Shown: one piece after another, positions 1 to 6,223 of the stretch
Layout: each line of letters begins with the position of its first letter
How positions within the stretch are numbered: the first letter of the stretch is position 1
Source: CAZPEV01 sp964585635
GTDB taxonomy: Bacteria; Zixibacteria; MSB-5A5; GN15; JAAZOE01
Assembly: GCA_964585635.1 (NCBI GenBank)
Contig: CAZPEV010000083.1
Location: 1 to 13,609 of the forward strand
DNA length: 13,609 nt
Direction: 5' to 3'
Position numbers and translations under genes: made by a program
The notes under the pieces: generated by a model
The model's input: the letters and a program-made list of their open reading frames with translations, nothing else
Databases searched by the model: none
Told to the model about the DNA's origin: nothing

Positions 1-475
1 CCATGACGGCAAAGGGCATCGCGCCCACCATCGACGCCAACGAGATCAAACGGAATGCCGGCAAGAAGATCAGAAAAACCGACAAGGTGGCGGCGATTTC
101 CAGGGGCATCAGCGTGACAAAGACCCCCAGAGCCGTACTCACCCCTTTTCCGCCGCGCAGCCGCAGGTATGGGGAGAAGGTATGGCCCAAGATGGCGGCC
201 AGGCCGGCAGCCAGGGCGCCGCCGGCCAGCGATACCGGCCAGGTCGGTTGGTACAGGAGGCGACTCAGCAGCACGGCGGCCACTCCCTTGCCGATGTCGC
301 AGACAAAGGCTATGATGCCCCACCCGGCCCCCGCCACCCGCCAAACGTTGGTGGCACCGATATTCTTTGACCCCTGGGTGCGAATGTTGCCGACCCCGGC
401 CAAGTATCCGGTGAACAGCCCAAAGGGAATCCCGCCGACAAGATAGCACGCTATGAGGGACAGATAGAAGTTCAT
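1..475 (-). CDS. plsY: Glycerol-3-phosphate acyltransferase PlsY, N-terminal 158 codons (cut by window edge)
   Basis: PlsY is the integral membrane enzyme that transfers an acyl group from acyl-phosphate to sn-glycerol-3-phosphate, the first step of phospholipid synthesis in most bacteria. Translating the reverse strand from the ATG at 475 gives an open, hydrophobic frame running off the window. It carries the family's first signature, SKNIGATN (residues 36-43), and the second, GH at 97-98 followed by FSPYLRLRGGKGVST (100-114), the glycerol-phosphate-binding loop. Hydrophobic segments lie at about 3-25, 50-70, 80-97 and 115-145. The family is usually about 200 aa, so about 40 residues are missing. 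The start is uncertain: in-frame ATG codons sit at 484 and 475 with a GTG at 478, and none has a clear Shine-Dalgarno. It follows the DUF6504-like gene by 18 nt (from 475) or 9 nt (from 484), so it is probably cotranscribed. Confidence 0.93.
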   Translation of the reverse strand, partial: MNFYLSLIACYLVGGIPFGLFTGYLAGVGNIRTQGSKNIGATNVWRVAGAGWGIIAFVCDIGKGVAAVLLSRLLYQPTWPVSLAGGALAAGLAAILGHTFSPYLRLRGGKGVSTALGVFVTLMPLEIAATLSVFLIFLPAFRLISLASMVGAMPFAVM

Positions 476-493
476 CACCGCCATCGACCGCTG

Positions 494-793
494 TCAAGTC
501 AGGCGGGAATGCAATATCCACTCCCCGCCTGTGAGACTCAAGCCCCGATCATGATACAGTTCAAAGACGGCGCCGCCGATCGTTTCCACGCGATACCAGT
601 TCCGATGACGGCGCATCCGCCAATTCTTCCTTTTTGGCGATCCTGCCGAAAACCCCCAATCCTGCCAGGCGGCAATCACCTGGCTAATCGTGTACTCACG
701 CTCGTCCCAGCAGAAAGAGATCGGCTGCCCCATGGTTTCATCCCGGGCGACCGTGATCGGTCGTCCAATGAATTGTCCCGGGTCATCCGGCAT
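494..793 (-). CDS. Small protein resembling the DUF6504 family (99 aa), function unknown
   Basis: A 99-aa soluble protein rich in aromatic residues and arginine, with no signal peptide or membrane segment. Its layout recalls the DUF6504 family: an N-terminal GRPITV strand (10-15), FCWDEREYTI (27-36) matching the family's F-W-x-x-R-x-Y-x-V pattern, a W at 43, NWYRVE (65-70), FELYHD (77-82) and a W near the C-terminus (92). In actinobacteria such domains can occur near Y-family DNA polymerase or ImuB genes, but nothing of that kind is visible here, so no function follows. The ATG overlaps the TAA of the upstream membrane-protein gene by one base (TAATG at 791-795), which suggests translational coupling. 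The family call is from remembered motif pattern, not a search. Confidence 0.6.
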   Translation of the reverse strand: MPDDPGQFIGRPITVARDETMGQPISFCWDEREYTISQVIAAWQDWGFSAGSPKRKNWRMRRHRNWYRVETIGGAVFELYHDRGLSLTGGEWILHSRLT

Positions 794-1224
794 TACAGCG
801 AATCCGGCGCCAGCCGGGCGGAGTCGGACGGAACATTCATGATGCTGTCGGCGGTCATTCCCGGTTCCCGTCCCAGCGCCTTCTGCATCATCTCCAGGAT
901 TCGCCGCCCCTCGACGCTGTCGATGGTTTTGTCAGCCATGGCGGTTTGAAAGGCCATGGCAATTTCCTGGATGGCCGCCGGGCCGACGGCTCGAGCCTTT
1001 ATTCCCGCCTGAAAATCGGCCGCGATTTGGCGCACCCTCTCGGGGGTGTACCCATCCGGCATATTCTTGCTGATTTCCTGCGTCATCGCCCCGGACATGT
1101 AATTCATGCCGACTTCAACAATCTTGTCTTTATTAATCCAAACGACAACGAGAAAGATGATGATCAGGAGAAAGATGATTCCCAGGATGATGAGCCCGAT
1201 AGTGCATCCTTTGGACAACGCCAT
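793..1224 (-). CDS. Unrecognised single-pass membrane protein (143 aa)
   Basis: I do not recognise a family. The protein begins MALSKGC and runs straight into one long hydrophobic segment (about residues 8-30, very rich in Ile, Leu and Val), followed by a charged NKDK stretch and a soluble, Ala/Met-rich, probably helical domain (about 35-143). The soluble part includes PDGYTPERVRQIAADFQAG (56-74), MADKTIDSVEGRRILEMMQ (96-114) and a less ordered Ser/Asp-rich end. Cys7 is too close to the start to be a lipoprotein cleavage site. A clean GGAGG lies four bases before the ATG, which supports the gene and its start. It is the first gene after the ribosomal cluster's terminator, overlaps the DUF6504-like gene by one base and precedes plsY. 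A tail-out or tail-in topology cannot be decided from the weak flanking charges. Confidence 0.75.
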   Translation of the reverse strand: MALSKGCTIGLIILGIIFLLIIIFLVVVWINKDKIVEVGMNYMSGAMTQEISKNMPDGYTPERVRQIAADFQAGIKARAVGPAAIQEIAMAFQTAMADKTIDSVEGRRILEMMQKALGREPGMTADSIMNVPSDSARLAPDSL

Positions 1225-1333
1225 ATTGCCTCCATGCGGTTGATGCGAAAAAGTTTGCCCTTGTGCTCCCCCGCCGCTGTAACCCGTGGTTATTGGGCCT
1301 ATTCCCGCGCAAAATTAACAGAATCCTTGAACC

Positions 1334-1362
1334 AAGATAATATGTCCCTGCCACGAAGGCAA
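1334..1362 (-). promoter_or_regulatory. Candidate promoter for the membrane protein/DUF6504-like/plsY unit
   Basis: On the minus strand TTGCCT (1357-1362) is followed after exactly 17 bases by TATCTT (1334-1339), a plausible housekeeping -35/-10 pair. It lies just downstream of the rplQ terminator and about 110 nt upstream of the ATG at 1224. TATCTTGG also comes close to the TAnnTTTG -7 element of Bacteroidetes-type promoters. Each hexamer matches the E. coli consensus only partly, so the call rests mainly on spacing and position. I saw no clear operator or riboswitch in the leader at 1225-1330. Confidence 0.4.
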
Positions 1363-1393
1363 CTGTTTTTTGCGGCGGCATCGATTTTGGGGT

Positions 1394-1426
1394 AAAAAGA
1401 AACAGGCGACCGTAACCGGCCGCCTG
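1394..1426 (-). terminator. Intrinsic terminator of the ribosomal-protein cluster
   Basis: Reading the minus strand, the arms at 1426-1417 and 1412-1403 (CAGGCGGCCG and CGGTCGCCTG) form a 10-bp stem with a single G-U pair and a 4-nt loop. The run TTTCTTTTT (1402-1394) follows at once. This is a textbook Rho-independent terminator, 35 nt after the rplQ stop codon. The plus strand has no matching T-run, so it looks one-directional. Confidence 0.92.
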
Positions 1427-1461
1427 CACAATTTCATGAATCAACCGCTGCGCGGGCGGTA

Positions 1462-1881
1462 TCAGGCCTTTTTGGCGGCCTGCTTTTTGCTCTTTTCTTT
1501 TTCCTTGGCGGTCTCCACCTTGGGCTTCGGGGTTAGCAGTTCAACCAGCGACAGCGAAGCGCCGTCCCCTTTGCGGTAGCCGATCTTAAGCACGCGCGTG
1601 AATCCCGACGGCCGATCCGCAAAATGGGGCACGATATCGTCGAACAGCTTTTTGACGACGGTTTCATTCTGGAGGACGGCATAGGCCTGCCGACGCGCCG
1701 CCACGGAATTGGTTTTGGCGGTGGTAATAAGACGGTCGGTCAGGCGACGCAGCTCCTTAGCCTTTACCTCGGTGGTACGAATGGTGCGATGCATAAACAG
1801 CGAGGCCGCCATATTTGACAGCATCGCCTCCCGGTGTGGTTTTGTCCGGGACAGTTTTTTGGTTTTGACCTGATGTTTCAT
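1462..1881 (-). CDS. rplQ: 50S ribosomal protein L17
   Basis: L17 is a large-subunit protein near the peptide exit tunnel. The N-terminal MKHQVKTKKLSRTKPHREAM (1-20) and the following ML-x-NMA segment are the family signature, and FADRPSGFTRVLKIGYRKGD (87-106) matches the conserved C-terminal block. The core ends near residue 118; a Lys/Ala/Glu-rich tail of about 20 residues follows (119-139), which is variable in the family. The ATG is preceded by AGGT at a five-base distance, and the gene lies 14 nt after rpoA, the usual alpha-operon order. It is the last gene of the cluster and is followed by the terminator at 1394-1426. Confidence 0.98.
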   Translation of the reverse strand: MKHQVKTKKLSRTKPHREAMLSNMAASLFMHRTIRTTEVKAKELRRLTDRLITTAKTNSVAARRQAYAVLQNETVVKKLFDDIVPHFADRPSGFTRVLKIGYRKGDGASLSLVELLTPKPKVETAKEKEKSKKQAAKKA

Positions 1882-1895
1882 CGTCTACCTGTCCG

Positions 1896-2876
1896 TTATG
1901 ATTTCTTGTCAGCGAAGGGGCTGACATCCATGCCGAAAGCGAGTCCCAATTCTTCCAGGATCGTGGTTAGCTCGTTGAGCGATTTACGGCCGAAATTGCG
2001 ATATTTGAGCATCTCCGATTCGGTTTTCGACACCAGTTCGCCCAGGGTCTGGATGTTGGCCGCCCGCAGGCAGTTCGATGAGCGCACCGACAGTTCCAGT
2101 TCGTCGACGCGTGTCTTGAGCAACTGCCGCATGCGAACCACTTCCTCGTCTTCCTCTTCCTCCACGGCGATCTCCAGCGCCTCATCCATGTGAATGAAGA
2201 GCTGCATATGGTCCTTGATGATCTTAGCGGCGTAGCTGAGGGCATCCTCGGGCGTGATCGAGCGATCGGTCCAGATATCGACCAGGAGACGGTCGTAGTC
2301 GGTCTTTTGACCGACGCGGGTGTTTTCGATCTCGTAGTTGACCTTGACCACCGGGGAAAAGAGCGAATCCAGGAAGATGGTTCCAAGGGGCGCGTCGTCG
2401 CGTTTGTTATGCTCGGCCAGGATATACCCGCGCCCGTAATCGAAATCGACCTCCATCGTCAATTCCCGGTCGTCGGTCAGTTCCACGATATGCAGATCGG
2501 GGTTGAGAATTTCCAGGTCGGGATTGGGTTCGAACATGCCGGCCGACACCTTGCCCTTGGTGTTGATTTTGAGGCGCAGGGTCCGCCGTTCATCGGCGTG
2601 AAACCGGACCCGGATCTGTTTCAGATTGAGGATAATGTCGGTAATATCCTCATAGACCCCATCGATGGCCCCAAACTCGTGCAGCACCCCGTCAATCCTA
2701 ACGGCGGTTGCGGCGCCTCCCTGTATCGACGAAAGAAGAACCCGCCGCAGGACATGGCCGACGGTGGCGCCGAATCCGCGCTCCAACGGCTCGATCACGA
2801 ATCGGGCGTACCCTTCTTCCGGATGGGCCTGATCGGTCACGATTTCCCTGGGCATCGTCAGGCTTTTCCACTTCAT
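1896..2876 (-). CDS. rpoA: DNA-directed RNA polymerase subunit alpha
   Basis: RpoA dimerises to seed assembly of RNA polymerase and its C-terminal domain contacts promoter UP elements and activators. The N-terminal domain shows the conserved RFVIEPLERGFGATVGHVLR stretch (25-44) and LLSSIQG (47-53). The C-terminal domain (about 258-312) keeps VRSSNCL (264-270) and NFGRKSL (294-300), which hold equivalents of the E. coli DNA-contact residues Arg265, Asn268, Asn294 and Lys298. The linker contains a dense acidic run (239-245). Length is 326 aa, typical. I choose the ATG at 2876, seven bases after GGGGGA; an in-frame TTG at 2891 would add five residues and has no better ribosome site. It sits between rpsD and rplQ as in other alpha operons, and its leader holds a hairpin (2903-2919). 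Confidence 0.97.
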   Translation of the reverse strand: MKWKSLTMPREIVTDQAHPEEGYARFVIEPLERGFGATVGHVLRRVLLSSIQGGAATAVRIDGVLHEFGAIDGVYEDITDIILNLKQIRVRFHADERRTLRLKINTKGKVSAGMFEPNPDLEILNPDLHIVELTDDRELTMEVDFDYGRGYILAEHNKRDDAPLGTIFLDSLFSPVVKVNYEIENTRVGQKTDYDRLLVDIWTDRSITPEDALSYAAKIIKDHMQLFIHMDEALEIAVEEEEDEEVVRMRQLLKTRVDELELSVRSSNCLRAANIQTLGELVSKTESEMLKYRNFGRKSLNELTTILEELGLAFGMDVSPFADKKS

Positions 2877-2902
2877 GCGCACATCCCCCAAATAAGGAGT
2901 AC

Positions 2903-2919
2903 CTTTCCCATCGGGAAAG
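2903..2919 (-). other. Perfect inverted repeat between rpsD and rpoA (RNA hairpin)
   Basis: In the 46-nt rpsD-rpoA gap, CTTTCCC and GGGAAAG on the minus strand form a 7-bp perfect stem with a 3-nt loop. It starts a few bases after the rpsD stop codon. No T-run follows, so it is not a standard terminator. It could be a processing or mRNA-stability element, or part of a regulatory fold near the rpoA start, but nothing in the sequence decides this. It is one of the longer intergenic gaps in the cluster. Confidence 0.5.
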
Positions 2920-2922
2920 CGG

Positions 2923-3549
2923 TTACTTGGAATACAATTCGACGATCAGCTGTTCCTGGGCCGGTGTCGGAATGTCTTCCCGTTTTGGAATTTCCAACAG
3001 TTCTCCCTCGAGGCTGGCCTTATTCAGGCGCAACCATGGGATTTCCTCTCCCCGCGTGTCCTTGAGCGCAGAATGGATCACATCCAGGCTTTTCGATTTA
3101 TCTTTCACCCGGATAACGTCGTGCACCCGCAACTGAAAGGAGGGGACGTCAACATTCCGATCGTTGACTAAAAAATGGCGATGGCGGACCAACTGCCGCG
3201 CCGCCTTCCGCGACGGCGCGAAACCCAGACGATAGACGATGTTGTCGAGGCGGCATTCCAGGAGTTGAAAGAGCGTCTCGCCGGTTATGCCTTTCCTCCG
3301 ATCCGCTTCCCGGAAATAGGTCCGGAATTGCCGTTCCAGGATGCCGTAAATTCGGCGGACTTTCTGTTTCTCACGCAATTGCAGGCCGAACTCCGAGACC
3401 TTTCTCCGGATGTTCTGCCCGTGCTGGCCGGGGGCGTACCCGCGGCGCTCGAAGGCGCACTTTTCACTCAGGCACCGGCTGCCTTTGAGAAACAGTTTTT
3501 CGTTTTCCCGCCGGCACAACTTGCAGTTTGCGTCGGTATATCGTGCCAT
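2923..3549 (-). CDS. rpsD: 30S ribosomal protein S4, zinc-binding form
   Basis: S4 nucleates 30S assembly by binding the 5' domain of 16S rRNA, and in several bacteria it represses its own operon. The protein starts MARYTDANCKLCRRE and has Cys9, Cys12, Cys26 and Cys31, the C-x2-C-x13-C-x4-C site of the zinc-containing version. RRGYAPGQHG (35-44) and KQKVRRIYGILE (61-72) are family hallmarks. The S4 RNA-binding domain spans about 97-160, including CRLDNIVYRLGFAPSRKAAR (99-118). Length is 208 aa, normal. The ATG is preceded by GAGG at an eight-base distance. The gene follows rpsK by 48 nt, the widest gap in the cluster. S4-type autoregulation is possible but I see no pseudoknot I could defend. 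Confidence 0.98.
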   Translation of the reverse strand: MARYTDANCKLCRRENEKLFLKGSRCLSEKCAFERRGYAPGQHGQNIRRKVSEFGLQLREKQKVRRIYGILERQFRTYFREADRRKGITGETLFQLLECRLDNIVYRLGFAPSRKAARQLVRHRHFLVNDRNVDVPSFQLRVHDVIRVKDKSKSLDVIHSALKDTRGEEIPWLRLNKASLEGELLEIPKREDIPTPAQEQLIVELYSK

Positions 3550-3597
3550 TCAGACTTCCTCTATTTCGTGACCACTCGTTTCCTGCGCCGGTTGCCT

Positions 3598-3993
3598 TTA
3601 CACCCGGCGACGCTTGGGCGGACGGCACCCATTATGCGGAATGGGTGTCACGTCCTTGATGCTCATAACTTCCATTCCGGCGGCCGAGATTGACCGGATG
3701 GCCGCCTCGCGCCCGCCGCCGGGGCCTTTCACATGCACTTCGACCTTGCGCATACCCATGTCGAGGGCTTCCTTGGCCGACTGCGCGGCCGCCTGTTGGG
3801 CGGCAAACGGCGTCGATTTCTTCGACCCCTTGAATCCGACCCGCCCCGAAGAGCTCCAGCTTACGATGCGACCCTTGGTGTCGGAAATGCAGATGAGCGT
3901 ATTGTTGAAGGTCGCCTGGATATGCGCGACGCCGACAATGTCCACCTTGCGATGTTTCTTTTTGATCTTCTTCTTTTTGACGACTTCAGTCAC
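3598..3993 (-). CDS. rpsK: 30S ribosomal protein S11
   Basis: S11 lies on the 30S platform near the Shine-Dalgarno helix of 16S rRNA. The 131-aa protein shows HIQATFNNTL (24-33), GFKGSKKSTPFAAQ (53-66), VKGPGGGREAAIRS (88-101) and the C-terminal PIPHNGCRPPKRRRV (117-131), all standard S11 blocks; the Asn in HNG is the residue converted to isoaspartate in E. coli. The N-terminus is a Lys-rich arm (6-16). Two in-frame GTG codons exist, at 3999 and 3993. AAGGAG occupies 4004-3999, so the upstream GTG falls partly inside it while the GTG at 3993 lies five bases after it. I therefore choose 3993. It sits between rpsM (33 nt) and rpsD. Confidence 0.97.
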   Translation of the reverse strand: MTEVVKKKKIKKKHRKVDIVGVAHIQATFNNTLICISDTKGRIVSWSSSGRVGFKGSKKSTPFAAQQAAAQSAKEALDMGMRKVEVHVKGPGGGREAAIRSISAAGMEVMSIKDVTPIPHNGCRPPKRRRV

Positions 3994-4026
3994 AACCACT
4001 CCTTACATGCTTAAGACCGGCGCCGA

Positions 4027-4410
4027 TCATTTGGCCGTCGGCGCTTTCTTTTTGCCGGCCACCGTCCGCTTGGGACCCTTGCGGGTCCGGGCATTGGTTT
4101 TGGTCCGTTGCCCGCGCACCGGCAAACCGCGCCGATGCCGCAGCCCGCGATAGGAGCCGATATCGATCAGGCGCTTGATGTTCATGGCCACTTCGCTGCG
4201 CAGGCCGCCCTCGACTTTGTACTCGTTTTCAATCGTGTTGCGCAGCTTGATGACATCTTCCTCCGTCAAGCGGTTGACGCGCGTATCCGGGTTGACACCG
4301 GTCGTGGCCAGAATCTTCCTGGCCGACGTCGGACCGATGCCGAAGATATAGGTCAGCGCCACTTCGATCCGCTTGTCGCGGGGCAATTCCACACCAGCAA
4401 TACGGGCCAC
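4027..4410 (-). CDS. rpsM: 30S ribosomal protein S13
   Basis: S13 is on the 30S head, touching P-site tRNA and forming bridges to the large subunit. MARIAGVELPRDKRIEVALT (1-20) and YIFGIGPTSARKIL (21-34) are the conserved N-terminal helix-two-turn-helix region. RGLRHRRGLPVRGQRTKTNA (88-107) is the invariant basic stretch, followed by the Lys-rich C-terminal tail that reaches the P site. Length is 127 aa, normal. The start codon is GTG, four bases after a near-perfect AGGAGGT, and no upstream alternative is needed. The gene follows rpmJ by 31 nt and precedes rpsK. Confidence 0.98.
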   Translation of the reverse strand: MARIAGVELPRDKRIEVALTYIFGIGPTSARKILATTGVNPDTRVNRLTEEDVIKLRNTIENEYKVEGGLRSEVAMNIKRLIDIGSYRGLRHRRGLPVRGQRTKTNARTRKGPKRTVAGKKKAPTAK

Positions 4411-4441
4411 CTGGACCTCCTACAACAAGACTTTCCCGCGC

Positions 4442-4555
4442 TCACCCTTGCCGTTGTTTATGACGCGGGTTTTCGCAGATAATTCTCAACACACCTTTGC
4501 GGCGCACGATCTTGCATTTGTCACACCGCTTCTTCAATGACGCTCGTACTTTCAT
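4442..4555 (-). CDS. rpmJ: 50S ribosomal protein L36, zinc-binding form (37 aa)
   Basis: L36 is the smallest large-subunit protein and folds as a zinc ribbon. The frame from the ATG at 4555 to the TGA at 4442 reads MKVRASLKKRCDKCKIVRRK followed by GVLRIICENPRHKQRQG. Cys11, Cys14, Cys27 and His32 form the C-x2-C-x12-C-x4-H zinc site. Length of 37 aa is the usual value. GAGGT lies five bases before the ATG. It follows infA by 27 nt and precedes rpsM, exactly where L36 is found in this cluster. Its small size makes it easy to miss by length cut-offs. Confidence 0.98.
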   Translation of the reverse strand: MKVRASLKKRCDKCKIVRRKGVLRIICENPRHKQRQG

Positions 4556-4582
4556 ATGCGACCTCAGCAGGATGTCACTTCA

Positions 4583-4801
4583 TCATTTATGCCGGTAGGT
4601 GATGCGCCCTCGGGTCAAATCGTATGGAGACAACTCCAGGCTGACGCGATCCCCCGGCAGGATTTTGATGAAATGCATGCGCATCTTGCCGGAAATATGG
4701 GCCAGCACGACGTGTCCGTTATCGAGCTCAACCTTGAACATGGCATTGGGCAGAGGTTCCAGAACCTTCCCCTCCACCTGAATGACATCCTCTTTCGCCA
4801 T
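4583..4801 (-). CDS. infA: Translation initiation factor IF-1
   Basis: IF-1 binds the 30S A site during initiation and helps IF-2 and IF-3 select the start. The 72-aa protein is a single S1/OB fold: MAKEDVIQVEGKVLEPLPNA (1-20), MFKVELDNGHVVLAHISGKM (21-40), then ILPGDRVSLELSPYDLTRGR (47-66) and the RITYRHK ending; all are standard. Length matches the family exactly. The ATG is only 6 nt after the map stop codon, and the bases just upstream lack a good Shine-Dalgarno (the nearest purine-rich stretch, GGTGG, is about 12 bases away inside map). Translation may therefore depend on coupling to map. Confidence 0.98.
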   Translation of the reverse strand: MAKEDVIQVEGKVLEPLPNAMFKVELDNGHVVLAHISGKMRMHFIKILPGDRVSLELSPYDLTRGRITYRHK

Positions 4802-4807
4802 AGGTTC

Positions 4808-5566
4808 TTATACCACCGTTAAAATTTCGGGACCATCGTCGGTAATGGCCACGGTATGCTCAAAATGCGCCGACGGCGAGCCGTCGGCGGTCATGGCCGT
4901 CCACCCATCGGACTTGAAGACGATGCGGTAGTCGCCGGCGTTGACCATCGGCTCGATCGCCAGGACCAGACCCGGCTGCAATAGCGGCCCGGTGCCGGGT
5001 CGTCCAAAATTATGCACCTGCGGATCCTCGTGCATCCGCCGCCCGATGCCGTGGCCGACAAGATCACGAACCACGGAAAAGCCGTTTCGTTCCACCATTT
5101 GTTGCACGGCCGCCGAAATATCTCCCAGCCGGTTGCCGGCGCGGGCCTGATCGATGGCGGCCTCCAGGGCGGCTCGGGTTACGTCCATCAGCTTCTGCTT
5201 CTGCTGGCTGATCGCACCCACGGGATACGTTCGGGCGCCGTCGCCGCAATAGCCATCAAGGACGGTCCCGACGTCGATAGCGATAATCTGTCCCTCCATC
5301 AGGCAACGATCGGAGGGGATGCCATGCACCACAACCTCATCGATCGAAGCGCAAATCGAGGCCGGGTAAATCCGGCCGGCCATCTGGTACCCCTTAAAGG
5401 CCGGCAAGGCCCCCCGTTGGCGGATGTGTGCTTCGGCCAGTTCATCCAAATCACCGGTGGTGACCCCCGGGGCGATATGTTCTCCCATAAGATTCAACAC
5501 TTCAGCGACGATTCGTCCGGCTTCACGCATAAGCTCGATTTCTCTGTCCGATTTTAGATCGGGCAT
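4808..5566 (-). CDS. map: Type I methionine aminopeptidase
   Basis: MAP removes the initiator methionine from nascent proteins after deformylation. The 252-aa protein has the pita-bread fold motifs: VVHGIPSD (79-86), IAIDVGTVLDGYCGDGARTY (95-114), LVGHGIGRRMHEDPQVHNFG (169-188), LVLAIEPMV (200-208) and HFEHTVAI (234-241). The five metal ligands are visible as Asp98, Asp109, His172, Glu205 and Glu236, with His81 the conserved substrate-contact His. There is no N-terminal zinc-finger extension, so it is the short bacterial form. The ATG lies six bases after GGAG, and the gene starts 3 nt after the adk stop. The adk-map-infA order is common in bacterial spc operons. Confidence 0.98.
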   Translation of the reverse strand: MPDLKSDREIELMREAGRIVAEVLNLMGEHIAPGVTTGDLDELAEAHIRQRGALPAFKGYQMAGRIYPASICASIDEVVVHGIPSDRCLMEGQIIAIDVGTVLDGYCGDGARTYPVGAISQQKQKLMDVTRAALEAAIDQARAGNRLGDISAAVQQMVERNGFSVVRDLVGHGIGRRMHEDPQVHNFGRPGTGPLLQPGLVLAIEPMVNAGDYRIVFKSDGWTAMTADGSPSAHFEHTVAITDDGPEILTVV

Positions 5567-5569
5567 CGC

Positions 5570-6223
5570 TCACTCCAGCCCAAGCCCTGCGGCGATGCGG
5601 CCAAACACCTGATCGGGAGTACCGTTGCCGGCGACGGTCAACAGCACCGATTGCGACCGGTAGTAGTCGGCGATCGGGCGAATCTGGGAGCGAAACACCT
5701 GCAGGCGGTTGCGGATAACCCCGGCGTCATCGTCACCGCGACGCTCCAGCGGTCCCTGGCAGCGATCGCAGACGCCCTCGATCCGGGGGCGACTGCCGTC
5801 ATAATGGATATTATACCCCGCCTGACACCGGGTGCAATACAGCCGCCCCGAGAGCCGGCGGATGATTTCGTCATCCTCGATCTCCATCAGAACGGCCCGG
5901 TCGATGACAGTCCCTGCCTCGGCGCACATCTTCTCCAGCGCCGTCGCCTGCCGTAGCGTCCGGGGGAACCCGTCCAAGATGAAACCGCCGGTCAATTCAC
6001 CCATGCGTTGCTTTTCCGCGATCAATCCGATAATGACCTCATCCGGCACCAACTCGCCGGCATTCATGAACGCTTCCGCCTGCCGCCCCAGATTGCTGCC
6101 GGCGCGCACCGCGGCCCGCAGCAGGTCCCCGGTGGCCAAGTATGCAGCTGCCAGGCGCGATGCCAAGCGGCCGGCCTGCGTACCCTTTCCCGACCCTGGA
6201 GCTCCCAGAAATACCAGATTCAT
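5570..6223 (-). CDS. adk: Adenylate kinase with zinc-type lid
   Basis: Adk interconverts ATP plus AMP and two ADP, keeping adenylates balanced. The P-loop GAPGSGKGT (7-15), the AMP-binding region around TGDLLRAAV (31-39) and DGFPRT (84-89) are intact. The lid domain (about 122-160) carries Cys130, Cys133, Cys152 and Cys155, the four-Cys structural zinc site seen in many Gram-positive and deep-branching bacteria but not in E. coli. The lid is followed by RRGDDD (161-166), with the conserved Arg and Asp pair. Length of 217 aa is the usual long-lid size. The ATG overlaps the secY TAA by one base (TAATG), so translation is probably coupled to secY. Confidence 0.98.
   Translation of the reverse strand: MNLVFLGAPGSGKGTQAGRLASRLAAAYLATGDLLRAAVRAGSNLGRQAEAFMNAGELVPDEVIIGLIAEKQRMGELTGGFILDGFPRTLRQATALEKMCAEAGTVIDRAVLMEIEDDEIIRRLSGRLYCTRCQAGYNIHYDGSRPRIEGVCDRCQGPLERRGDDDAGVIRNRLQVFRSQIRPIADYYRSQSVLLTVAGNGTPDQVFGRIAAGLGLE

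Noticed and set aside
793..1224. Lipoprotein reading of the 143-aa protein because of Cys7
   Set aside because: Cys7 precedes the hydrophobic segment, so there is no signal peptide before it; the pattern is a membrane anchor.
1133..1444. Minus-strand 103-codon frame across the rplQ terminator
   Set aside because: It runs over the terminator and the candidate promoter and into the membrane-protein gene in the wrong frame; no motif was seen.
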